From Onishia taeanensis (lineage in GTDB: Bacteria > Pseudomonadota > Gammaproteobacteria > Pseudomonadales > Halomonadaceae): a DNA stretch of 64,000 nt. Under the pieces are notes generated by a model. The model was not told the DNA's origin and did not search any database. It was given only the letters and a program-made list of their open reading frames with translations. The DNA is taken from contig NZ_QLSX01000006.1 of NCBI RefSeq assembly GCF_003268885.1, forward strand, positions 186,001 to 250,000, given 5' to 3'. A program made the translations under genes and the position numbers. Shown piece by piece: positions 56,805-64,000 of the stretch (its first letter is position 1; each line of letters begins with the position of its first letter).

Positions 56805-58135
56805 GGCGTGAGCCTGCTCCCAACATCGTCCTCGGCGCGATCGCTGATGATTTCACCGGCGCCACGGATCTTGCCAACAACCTGGTGCGCTCGGGCATGC
56901 GCACCCTGCAGGTGATCGGCGTGCCGAGCGCTGCTCTGTCGCTGGAAAATGTCGATGCGGTGGTGGTGGCACTCAAGTCACGTTCCTGCCCCGCGGCGGA
57001 TGCCATCCGCGATTCCCTGGCAGCCCTCGACTGGCTTCAGGCCCAGGGCGCCCGCCAGGTATTTTTCAAGTATTGCTCGACCTTCGATTCCACCGATGAC
57101 GGCAATATCGGCCCGGTGGCCGATGCTCTCCTAGATCAGCTGGGCAGCAAGCAGACGGTGATGGTGCCGGCCTTCCCGATCAACGGCCGCACCGTCTATC
57201 AGGGCCACCTGTTCGTCGGTGATCGGCTGCTCAATGACAGCGGTATGCAGCATCATCCCTTGAACCCGATGCGTGACGCCGACCTGGTGCGGGTGCTCGC
57301 AGGTCAGACGTCTCACCAAGTGGGCCTGCTGAATCGGGCGACCCTTGCCAAGGGGGCGCCGGCGGCCAGTGCGCATCTCTCCGACCTGCAGCAGGCAGGG
57401 GGCCGCCATGTGATCTGCGACACCCTGGATGAAAGCGATCTCGAGGTCATCGCCGCGGCTGTGGTCGAGATGCCGCTGGTCACCGGCGGCTCTGGCCTCG
57501 GTCAGGCGCTGCCGGCGGAGTATCGCAAGAAGGGCTGGCTTTCACCGGTCGAGAACGCCGGGCGATTGGCGCCGGCCAGCGGCGCGGCCCTGGTGCTTTC
57601 CGGCAGTTGCTCACGGGCGACGCTTGGCCAGGTCGAGCACTTTCTCGGCCGCCACGAAGGCCTCGCGCTTGACCCGCTGGCGCTGGCCGAAAGCGACGCG
57701 CCGATCGAAGAAGCCCTTAACTTTGCGCGGGCGCGGCTATCCGGTGCGGCCGACGGCCCGGTACTGATCTATGCCTCGGCGGCGCCGCAGGCAGTGGAAG
57801 CCGCCCAGGCGAGCCTGGGCGCGGCGCGGGCCGGCGAGCTGGTCGAACGGGCGCTGGCCACTATCGCCCAGACGCTGGTCGCCGAGGGCGTGGGGCGGTT
57901 GCTGGTGGCCGGCGGCGAGACCTCCGGCGCGGTGGTCTCGGCGCTGGGCGTTGGCGAGCTGCGCATCGGCGAGCAGATCGACCCCGGCGTGCCATGGACC
58001 CAGACACAGGTGGCAGGCCGTGAGGCGCCTCTGTCGCTGGCGCTCAAGTCCGGCAACTTCGGCGGCGTCGATTTCTTCATCCGAGCCTTCGAGGTCCTTA
58101 ACGAGCAGTCGGCCGCTCGAGAGGAGGGCGCATGA
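56801..58135 (+). CDS. otnK: 3-oxo-tetronate kinase OtnK
   Basis: 444-residue four-carbon acid sugar kinase (formerly DUF1537). N-terminal IADDFTGATDLANNLVRSGM holds the catalytic Asp pair, FFKYCSTFDSTDDGNIGP is the family core, and LLVAGGETSGAVVSALGV binds nucleotide near the C terminus. It phosphorylates 3-oxo-tetronate with ATP. Overlaps both neighbours by four bases (ATGA), so translation is coupled. Confidence 0.93.
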   Translation: MRREPAPNIVLGAIADDFTGATDLANNLVRSGMRTLQVIGVPSAALSLENVDAVVVALKSRSCPAADAIRDSLAALDWLQAQGARQVFFKYCSTFDSTDDGNIGPVADALLDQLGSKQTVMVPAFPINGRTVYQGHLFVGDRLLNDSGMQHHPLNPMRDADLVRVLAGQTSHQVGLLNRATLAKGAPAASAHLSDLQQAGGRHVICDTLDESDLEVIAAAVVEMPLVTGGSGLGQALPAEYRKKGWLSPVENAGRLAPASGAALVLSGSCSRATLGQVEHFLGRHEGLALDPLALAESDAPIEEALNFARARLSGAADGPVLIYASAAPQAVEAAQASLGAARAGELVERALATIAQTLVAEGVGRLLVAGGETSGAVVSALGVGELRIGEQIDPGVPWTQTQVAGREAPLSLALKSGNFGGVDFFIRAFEVLNEQSAAREEGA

Positions 58136-58779
58136 GCACGCGTGATGACAACCGCTTGCGCGAGCAGATCGCGGTCTACGGTAAGTCGCTGTTCGATCGC
58201 GGCCTGACCATGGGCTCCAGCGGCAATATCAGCGTGCGCCTCGATGATGGCGGCTGGCTGATGACGCCCACCAATGCCTGCCTTGGGCGGCTCGACCCGG
58301 TGCGTATCTCGCGGCTCGACCGCGATGGCCGCCATCTGGATGGCGCCAAGCCGACCAAGGAAAGCGTGCTGCACATGGCGATGTACGGCGAGCGGCCTCA
58401 GTCCGAGGCCATCGTGCACCTGCATTCGACTCACTCGGTGGCGGTGTCCTGTCTGCCCGAGGTCGATCCCTGCGACTGCATCCCGCCGCTGACCGCCTAC
58501 TACGTGATGCGGGTCGGCCGGCTGCCGCTGGTGCCCTATCACATGCCGGGCGACCCGGCGCTGGGTGATGCGGTCAAGGGGCTCGCCGGCAAGCACAGTG
58601 CCGTGCTGCTGGCCAATCACGGCCCGGTGGTGGCCGGGAAGTCATTGGAAGCTGCGGTCTATGCCACCGAGGAGCTCGAGGAGACCGCCAAGCTCTATCT
58701 GCTGCTGCGTGGCCAGAACCCCCGCGGCCTGACGGATGAGCAGGTGGCCGAGCTCGAGGCGCGTTTTCCTCGCGATTGA
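58132..58779 (+). CDS. otnC: 3-oxo-tetronate 4-phosphate decarboxylase OtnC
   Basis: 215-residue class II aldolase/adducin family protein. Metal-binding His residues are in VHLHSTHSV and in ANHGPVV, and the catalytic Glu is in PTKESVLHM. It decarboxylates 3-oxo-tetronate 4-phosphate to dihydroxyacetone phosphate, the exit of the pathway. Start overlaps the otnK stop. Confidence 0.92.
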   Translation: MSTRDDNRLREQIAVYGKSLFDRGLTMGSSGNISVRLDDGGWLMTPTNACLGRLDPVRISRLDRDGRHLDGAKPTKESVLHMAMYGERPQSEAIVHLHSTHSVAVSCLPEVDPCDCIPPLTAYYVMRVGRLPLVPYHMPGDPALGDAVKGLAGKHSAVLLANHGPVVAGKSLEAAVYATEELEETAKLYLLLRGQNPRGLTDEQVAELEARFPRD

Positions 58780-58870
58780 CGTAGCCCGCCACTGAACACA
58801 ATGCGGCGCCGCTTGCGCCGGGCGAAATGATCGAAAAGATCGACATAACAGAGAGTAAACAGGAATCGAT

Positions 58871-59665
58871 ATGATCCGAGTGGCCGCCAATCTCAGCATG
58901 CTGTTCCCGGAACAGGCCTTCATGGAGCGCTTCTCGGCCGCCGCCGCGGCCGGTTTCCAAGGCGTCGAATACCTCTTTCCCTATGTCTTCGGTGCCCGGG
59001 AACTGCGCTCGGCGCTGGATGACAACGGCTTGCAGCAGGTGCTGTTCAACCTGCCGCCCGGGGACTGGGACGCCGGCGAGCGGGGGCTGGCGAGCCTGCC
59101 CGGCCGTGAGGCTGAATTCCGCGATAGCGTCGTTGAGGGTATTCGCTATGCGCAGGCGCTGGACTGTCCGCGGCTACACGCCATGGCGGGCCTGCTGCCT
59201 GAGGGCGCCGATGCGGCGACCCGAGACGCGCACCTGGCCACCTATATCGAGAATCTACGCTTCGCGGCCGGAGAGCTTGAGAAGGTTGGTAAGACGTTGC
59301 TGATTGAGCCGATCAACGGCCGCGACATGCCGGGCTTCTTCCTGCAGCGCCAGGGTCAGGCCCGTGAGGTAGTCGAGCGGGTCGGTGCCGACAATCTCAA
59401 GGTGCAGTTTGATCTCTATCACTGCCAGATCGTCGAGGGAGACCTGATCCGCAACATGGAGGCGCAGTTCCCGCACATCGGTCACGTGCAGCTCGCCGGG
59501 GTGCCGGAGCGTCATGAGCCGGACCTGGGTGAGGTGAATTACCCGGCGGTGCTCGCCCACCTTGATGCGTTGGGCTATCAGGGCTGGGTGGGCTGCGAAT
59601 ACCGGCCGGCCAGCGATACCCGGGCGGGACTCGCCTGGGGTCGCGATTATGGCCTGCACGGCTGA
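58871..59665 (+). CDS. otnI: 2-oxo-tetronate isomerase OtnI
   Basis: 264-residue TIM-barrel protein of the hydroxypyruvate isomerase family, with metal-binding residues in LLIEPINGRDMPGFF, FDLYHCQIVEGD, HVQLAGVPERHEPD and GCEYRP. In this operon it would convert 2-oxo-tetronate to 3-oxo-tetronate; hydroxypyruvate isomerase is the alternative by similarity. AGGA precedes the start. Confidence 0.9.
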   Translation: MIRVAANLSMLFPEQAFMERFSAAAAAGFQGVEYLFPYVFGARELRSALDDNGLQQVLFNLPPGDWDAGERGLASLPGREAEFRDSVVEGIRYAQALDCPRLHAMAGLLPEGADAATRDAHLATYIENLRFAAGELEKVGKTLLIEPINGRDMPGFFLQRQGQAREVVERVGADNLKVQFDLYHCQIVEGDLIRNMEAQFPHIGHVQLAGVPERHEPDLGEVNYPAVLAHLDALGYQGWVGCEYRPASDTRAGLAWGRDYGLHG

Positions 59666-59719
59666 ATCCTCGGCGATGCTTTTTCACGACACGTTTTTAA
59701 CAACCACCAGGTAGCTGAC

Positions 59720-60682
59720 ATGCACGTTCTGATCACCGGTGCCGCCGGTTTCCTCGGCCAACGCCTCGTCCACGCCCTCGCCACCTGTCGCGAACTGGAC
59801 GGTGAGCCGCTCACACGCCTGACCCTGGTCGACCAGGTGGAGGCACCCGCGCCCGAAATTGCAGGCGTCGAGTGCGTCGCTCGGGCCATCGACATCGCCG
59901 CTCCCGGTGCACTGGACTCAAGCCTCGACGAGCACCCGGAGGTCATCTTTCACCTCGCCGCGGTGGTCAGTTCGGCCGCCGAGGCCGACCTGGATCTGGG
60001 TATCACCGTCAACTTCGAGGCCACTCGGGCGCTGCTCGAGGGCTGCCGGGCCCGCAAGCTATCGACCACTCGCCTGATCATGGCCAGTTCGGTGGCGGTC
60101 TATGGCGGCGACCTGCCGGATGTCGTCGAGGACATGACCGCGCTGACGCCGCAGAGCTCCTATGGCACCCAGAAGGCGATGTGTGAGTTGCTGATTACCG
60201 ACTACAGCCGCCGCGGCCTGATCGATGGGCGGGTGCTGCGTCTGCCGACCATCGTCATCCGCCCGGGTCGGCCCAATGCCGCGGCCTCGAGCTTTGCCTC
60301 GAGCATCCTGCGCGAGCCGCTCAACGGCGAGGATGCCGTCTGCCCGGTGCCCACCGATCTCGAGCTGTTCGTGATGTCGCCGCGCCGGGTCACCGAGGCG
60401 CTGATCCACGGCGCCGAGGTGGCCGGCGAGGCCTTCGGCCCCTCCCGAGCACTGATGCTGCCGGGCATCACGGTGAGCGTCGCCGAGATGCTCGAGGCGC
60501 TGCGCGAGATCGGGGGCGACGAGGCCCTGGCTCGAGTCCGCCACGAGGCTGACCCGCGCATCGAGGCCATCGTCGCCAGCTGGCCGTCTCGCTTCATCAA
60601 CGCACGCGCCCGGGAGCTCGGCTTCCAGGGCGATGCCAACCTTCGCGACATCGTCGAGAGCTATCTCGGCGAGCGTGACTGA
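59720..60682 (+). CDS. denD: D-erythronate dehydrogenase DenD
   Basis: 320-residue extended short-chain dehydrogenase: NAD-binding ITGAAGFLGQRLVHAL, active-site Ser in MASSVAVYG and YGTQK for Tyr and Lys. It oxidises D-erythronate at C2 to 2-oxo-tetronate, entering the same pathway as LtnD. The operon thus has two entry dehydrogenases. The binding-protein gene of the TRAP transporter follows after 59 bases. Confidence 0.92.
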   Translation: MHVLITGAAGFLGQRLVHALATCRELDGEPLTRLTLVDQVEAPAPEIAGVECVARAIDIAAPGALDSSLDEHPEVIFHLAAVVSSAAEADLDLGITVNFEATRALLEGCRARKLSTTRLIMASSVAVYGGDLPDVVEDMTALTPQSSYGTQKAMCELLITDYSRRGLIDGRVLRLPTIVIRPGRPNAAASSFASSILREPLNGEDAVCPVPTDLELFVMSPRRVTEALIHGAEVAGEAFGPSRALMLPGITVSVAEMLEALREIGGDEALARVRHEADPRIEAIVASWPSRFINARARELGFQGDANLRDIVESYLGERD

Positions 60683-60741
60683 GTCCTCGATCCCGTCGAG
60701 GAACACCCCAGCGTGTCTCTGCAACCCAAGAGGTCATAACA

Positions 60742-61743
60742 ATGAAAGCCAAGTTTGCACGCCACAGCCTGTCCGTTGCCATCGGCAGCCTCACCACCGC
60801 TGCCCTGGCGCTCGGCGCCATGAATGCCCAGGCGGCCCAGACCATCAACCTGGGGCATACCCTCTCCGACAGTTCCCACTACTCGGTGGGCGCGGATGCC
60901 TTCAAGGAGACCCTCGAGCGACTGAGTGACGGTGAGTTCGAGGTGGTCGAGCATCCGTCCGGCGCCCTGGGTGGTGAGCGGGCGATGATCGAGGGGCTGC
61001 AGATTGGCACCGTCGATGTGGTCATCACCTCCACCGGCCCGCTGGGCAACTTCGTGCCGCAGACTTATGTGCTGGATCTGCCGTTCCTGTTCAAGGACTA
61101 CGATCAGGCCCGCTGCGTGCTGGACGGCGAGATCGGCCAGGATCTGCTCGACAAGATGGGCGAGCATAATCTGGTGGGGCTTGCCTGGTCGGAGAACGGC
61201 TTCCGCCACATGACCAACAGCAAGCGTCCGGTGACATCGCCGGAGGACGCCGCGGGACTGAAGATCCGCACCATGGAGAACAAGGTGCACATGGCGGCCT
61301 TCGAGCAGATGGGTGTGCATCCGACGCCGATGGCCTTCCCGGAGGTCTTCACGGCGCTGCAGCAGGGCACCGTGGACGGCCAGGAGAACCCCATCACGGT
61401 GATCGTGGCGAGCAAGTTCTGGGAAGTGCAGGATAACCTGTCACTGACCGGCCACGTCTACTCGCCGGCCATCGTGCTCGGCTCGCCGGTGCTGATGGAT
61501 GGCCTCAGCGAGGAAGAGCAGGGCTGGTTTGAACAGGCCGCTCAGGCCTCTGCCCAGGCCACTCGCGAGGAAGTGTCGCGCCTCGAGCGTGATGGCGTGG
61601 AGATGCTTCGCGAGAAGGGCATGACCGTCGAGACCGACATCGACAAGGCGCCGTTCCAGGAAGCCGTCAAGCCCGCCTACCAGATCTACACCGACCAGTA
61701 CGGCAGCGAGATGCTCGACCGTATCCGTGCCAGCGACTGCTAA
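60742..61743 (+). CDS. dctP: TRAP transporter substrate-binding protein DctP
   Basis: 333-residue periplasmic binding protein of the DctP family. Signal peptide of about 32 residues ends NAQAA. Family marks: INLGHTLSDSSHYSVGADAF, the carboxylate-binding Arg in LKIRTMENKVHMAAFEQMG, and GTVDGQENPITVIVASKF. Context points to tetronates (threonate, erythronate) as ligand. AAGAGG precedes the start. A hairpin separates it from dctQ. Confidence 0.93.
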   Translation: MKAKFARHSLSVAIGSLTTAALALGAMNAQAAQTINLGHTLSDSSHYSVGADAFKETLERLSDGEFEVVEHPSGALGGERAMIEGLQIGTVDVVITSTGPLGNFVPQTYVLDLPFLFKDYDQARCVLDGEIGQDLLDKMGEHNLVGLAWSENGFRHMTNSKRPVTSPEDAAGLKIRTMENKVHMAAFEQMGVHPTPMAFPEVFTALQQGTVDGQENPITVIVASKFWEVQDNLSLTGHVYSPAIVLGSPVLMDGLSEEEQGWFEQAAQASAQATREEVSRLERDGVEMLREKGMTVETDIDKAPFQEAVKPAYQIYTDQYGSEMLDRIRASDC

Positions 61744-61759
61744 CGCTGGCGACACCCTG

Positions 61760-61786
61760 ATCCGGCGCCGGGCGGCGCCGGATTTT
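61760..61786 (+). terminator. Hairpin with T tract between dctP and dctQ
   Basis: ATCCGGCGCC (61760-61769), loop GGGC, GGCGCCGGAT (61774-61783), then TTT. Ten perfect pairs. Because dctQM lie downstream in the same operon, it probably stops only part of the transcripts or protects the dctP message end. Confidence 0.7.
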
Positions 61787-61795
61787 CCCTAAAGT

Positions 61796-62473
61796 ATGGT
61801 GGATGTGATGGTGGAGCTCTTCCTGCGCTTCGAGCGCCTGACCACCCGGATCGCCCTGCTGGCGGCGATCGCGATGCTGATCATCTCGGTCACCCTGGGC
61901 TTCTATCAGGTAGTGACCCGCTTCGTGCTGGACGCGCCTTCGACCTGGTCGGAGGTGATCTCCCGCTCGGCGATGATCTGGTGCGTGTTCCTCGGCGCGG
62001 CGGCCGGCTTTCGCGGCGGCTTCATGATGTCTGTCGAGGTCATCTACAAGCTGCTGCCTACGCGTCGACTGATCTGGCTCGAGGCCTTCGTGGCCCTGTG
62101 CTGCCTGATCGTGTTTCTGGTGCTGGTCCAGTACGGCACGTCCATGACCCTGCGCGTGCGGACGCAAATGCTCTCTGGGCTAGAGGTGTCGATCGCCTGG
62201 GCCTATGCGGCCATGCCGGTCGGGGCGGGTTTCGCGCTGATCGCCGTGCTGGCGCGCCTGCTCGCTCAGGTCACCGGTCGCGAGACCATCGGCCCTGAGG
62301 AAAGTGAGACCCCCAAGGTCGCGGCGCCCACGCCGGACACCCATTCGCGCTCGGTGCATCAAGCCAGCGCTCCTGAATCAAATGCTCCTGAATCAAGTGC
62401 TACTCAATCAAGTGCTTCGCGCGATGGCGCGACGGCGCAGACGACCCATCCGCAAGACGAGGTGCGCCCATGA
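61796..62473 (+). CDS. dctQ: TRAP transporter small permease DctQ
   Basis: 225 residues with four membrane helices in the first 160 (FERLTTRIALLAAIAMLIIS, then TWSEVISRSAMIWCVFLGAA). The C-terminal 60 residues are hydrophilic, Ser/Pro/Ala-rich and built from 15-base tandem repeats, beyond the usual 160-180 residue length. An ATG at 61808 is an alternative start. Its stop overlaps dctM by four bases. Confidence 0.88.
   Translation: MVDVMVELFLRFERLTTRIALLAAIAMLIISVTLGFYQVVTRFVLDAPSTWSEVISRSAMIWCVFLGAAAGFRGGFMMSVEVIYKLLPTRRLIWLEAFVALCCLIVFLVLVQYGTSMTLRVRTQMLSGLEVSIAWAYAAMPVGAGFALIAVLARLLAQVTGRETIGPEESETPKVAAPTPDTHSRSVHQASAPESNAPESSATQSSASRDGATAQTTHPQDEVRP
62369..62413 (+). repeat. Three 15-bp coding repeats in the dctQ tail
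   Basis: Units of GCTCCTGAATCAAAT type at 62369-62383, 62384-62398 and 62399-62413 encode A-P-E-S-N, A-P-E-S-S and A-T-Q-S-S. They keep frame and lie in a tail beyond the transporter domain. Confidence 0.8.
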
Positions 62474-63744
62474 ATGCGGCCATTGGTCTGTCGTTGATCA
62501 TCCTGTTCAGCCTCGGGGTGCCGATCGCCATCTCGATTCTGCTGGCCTCGATCATAGGCATCGAATTCTTCTCGCGTCTGCCGCTGCTGCTGGTGCCGCA
62601 GCAGATGTTCGTCGGCATCGACAATTTTCCGTTGATGGCGATTCCCTTCTTCATCCTCGCCGGCAACCTGATGGCCGCCGGCGGGATCTCCCGGCGCCTG
62701 GTCGATCTGGCCAAGGCGATGGTCGGCGGCGTGCAGGGCGGCCTGGCCATGACCTGCGTGCTGACCTGCATGATGTTCGCGGCGGTGTCCGGCTCAAGCG
62801 TGGCGACTACCTTCGCCATCGGCTCGATCCTGATTCCGGCGATGGTTAAGCACGACTACCCGCGGCCGCTGGCGGCCTCCATCCAGGCCTCGTCGGCCGA
62901 GCTCGGGGTGCTGATTCCGCCCTCGATCCCGCTGATCCTGTATGGCGTCAGCACCGATACCTCGATCGGCAAGCTGTTTATCGCCGGCATCGGCCCTGGG
63001 CTTCTGATCGGCGGCGCGCTGCTGCTGTTTTTGTACCTGTTCTGCAAGATCCGCGGCTATGGCCTGCGGGACCGTGAGGATCGCCACGATCTGCCCACGG
63101 CCTTCAAGCGCGCCTGGGCAGCGATGCTGATGCCGGTAGTGGTGATCGGCGGTATCTACGGCGGCGTCTTCACGCCCACCGAGGCGTCCGCGGTGGCAGT
63201 GTTCTATGCGGTGATCGTCGGTGGATTGGTGTATCGCGAGCTGAACATGGACGAGCTGGTGCCGATCCTCAAGCAGAGTGTGATTTCCACTGCTGCGGTG
63301 ATGCTGATCATTGCTGCCGCGGCCCTATTCAGCTTCCTGATCAGCCGCTCGGGTCTACCGGCTCAGGTAGCGGGATGGGTGACGCAGGTCTTCGATAGCC
63401 CGATCTCCTTCCTGCTGGCGGTGAACGTGATGCTGCTGATCGTCGGGATGTTCATCGAGACCTCGGCGGCGATCCTGGTGCTGGCCCCGATCTTCACGCC
63501 GATTGCCGTCCAATACGGCATCGACCCGGTGCACTTCGGCCTGATCGTGGTGGTCAACCTGGCACTCGGCATGTTCACGCCACCGCTTGGCGTCAACCTG
63601 TTCGCCGCCTGTGCGGTGGCCAAGCTGTCGATCGACCAGCTGTTGCCCTGGCTGATGCGCTTCGTGCTGGTGGTGCTGGCCTGCCTGATCGCGATTACCT
63701 ATATGCCTTGGATCTCGCTCGGCCTGGTCGACCTGCTGTACTGA
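62470..63744 (+). CDS. dctM: TRAP transporter large permease DctM
   Basis: 424-residue membrane protein with about 12 helices, the DctM-type large subunit. Typical parts are FPLMAIPFFILAGNLMAAGG, AAVSGSSVATTFAIG, LGVLIPPSIPLILYGV and FTPPLGVNLFAACAVA. With DctQ it forms the sodium-driven importer served by DctP. Start overlaps dctQ stop (ATGA). Confidence 0.94.
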   Translation: MNAAIGLSLIILFSLGVPIAISILLASIIGIEFFSRLPLLLVPQQMFVGIDNFPLMAIPFFILAGNLMAAGGISRRLVDLAKAMVGGVQGGLAMTCVLTCMMFAAVSGSSVATTFAIGSILIPAMVKHDYPRPLAASIQASSAELGVLIPPSIPLILYGVSTDTSIGKLFIAGIGPGLLIGGALLLFLYLFCKIRGYGLRDREDRHDLPTAFKRAWAAMLMPVVVIGGIYGGVFTPTEASAVAVFYAVIVGGLVYRELNMDELVPILKQSVISTAAVMLIIAAAALFSFLISRSGLPAQVAGWVTQVFDSPISFLLAVNVMLLIVGMFIETSAAILVLAPIFTPIAVQYGIDPVHFGLIVVVNLALGMFTPPLGVNLFAACAVAKLSIDQLLPWLMRFVLVVLACLIAITYMPWISLGLVDLLY

Positions 63745-63828
63745 CCGCCACCGATCAATCAACGACGAACGACGTAGACATGAGCGCGCAACACTCAGAT
63801 ATAACAACAAGCAAAGGAGAGTTAATCG

Positions 63829-64000
63829 ATGCGTGAGCTGCCTATCACGCCTCCCGCGGGCGCCCTGATCGACGGCCGCTGGATGGACACTGCCGAGACG
63901 CTGGTGGTCGAGGCCCCGGCCAGTGCGGAGCCGCTGGCGCGGATTGCCCGCGGTGGCGAGGCCGAGATCGACGCCGCCGTGGTGGCGGCGCGCCGTGCCT
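63829..64000 (+). CDS. Aldehyde dehydrogenase, N-terminal part (cut by window end)
   Basis: The first 57 codons of a probable NAD(P)-dependent aldehyde dehydrogenase: GALIDGRWMDTAETLVVEAP followed by IARGGEAEIDAAVVAARRA, the usual family N terminus. AAGGAG at 63814-63819 gives a strong ribosome site. It continues past the window. Position after dctM suggests it belongs to the tetronate operon; the substrate cannot be named from this fragment. Confidence 0.75.
   Translation, partial: MRELPITPPAGALIDGRWMDTAETLVVEAPASAEPLARIARGGEAEIDAAVVAARRA

Overview
The window is GC-rich, densely packed gammaproteobacterial chromosome. Gene content and protein style point to the Halomonadaceae (Halomonas or a close relative): a FabV-type enoyl reductase, a split arginine N-succinyltransferase, a GH13 alpha-glucosidase of the Halomonas type, a TRAP-linked tetronate operon, and few rearrangement marks apart from one insertion sequence. 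This placement rests on recognition, not on a search. No rRNA, tRNA or CRISPR array was seen.

Layout. 1-9 kb: a chemoreceptor, a GGDEF(degenerate)-EAL protein, a LysR/DoxX/DOPA-dioxygenase-like cluster, a LysE-family exporter and a response-regulator EAL phosphodiesterase. 9-16 kb: an AidB-like acyl-CoA dehydrogenase facing a Nudix-MoxR-DUF58-transglutaminase operon that ends in a glutathione peroxidase. 16-22 kb: fabV, a small membrane protein, a GATase1-AraC regulator, an RluF-type pseudouridine synthase, a methyltransferase and an SDR enzyme. 22-29 kb: the arginine succinyltransferase operon astC-astA1-astA2-astD-astB, with no astE. 29-40 kb: zapE, a frameshifted PepSY membrane gene beside a DUF2946 gene, an SPFH/NfeD pair, a DUF2252 gene, cysK, rmuC and a decayed IS1595-type element inserted exactly at the rmuC stop codon. 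40-53 kb: a complete maltose/maltodextrin system, malE-malF-malG-lamB-malM on the plus strand meeting malT, alpha-glucosidase and malK on the minus strand. 52-54 kb: an isolated GH32 sucrase. 54-64 kb: a LacI-type regulator divergent from a tetronate (L-threonate/D-erythronate) operon ltnD-otnK-otnC-otnI-denD-dctP-dctQ-dctM and the beginning of an aldehyde dehydrogenase gene cut by the window edge.

How the parts work together. In the mal region, LamB and MalEFGK import maltodextrins. A GH13 glucosidase overlapping malK replaces MalP/MalQ, and MalT lies just upstream of it. ACGCC direct repeats next to GGAGGA cores precede malE, lamB and the glucosidase, which suggests one regulon. In the tetronate operon two dehydrogenases feed one isomerase-kinase-decarboxylase route to DHAP, with a TRAP importer, and a palindrome typical of LacI-family operators sits in the promoter. 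The ast operon degrades arginine to glutamate and succinate, with a plausible ArgR-type regulator about 4 kb upstream.

Two general features stand out. Short tandem duplications (6-19 bp units) recur both between and inside genes, and several hairpins lie inside operons where they could set unequal expression of binding proteins and their transporters.
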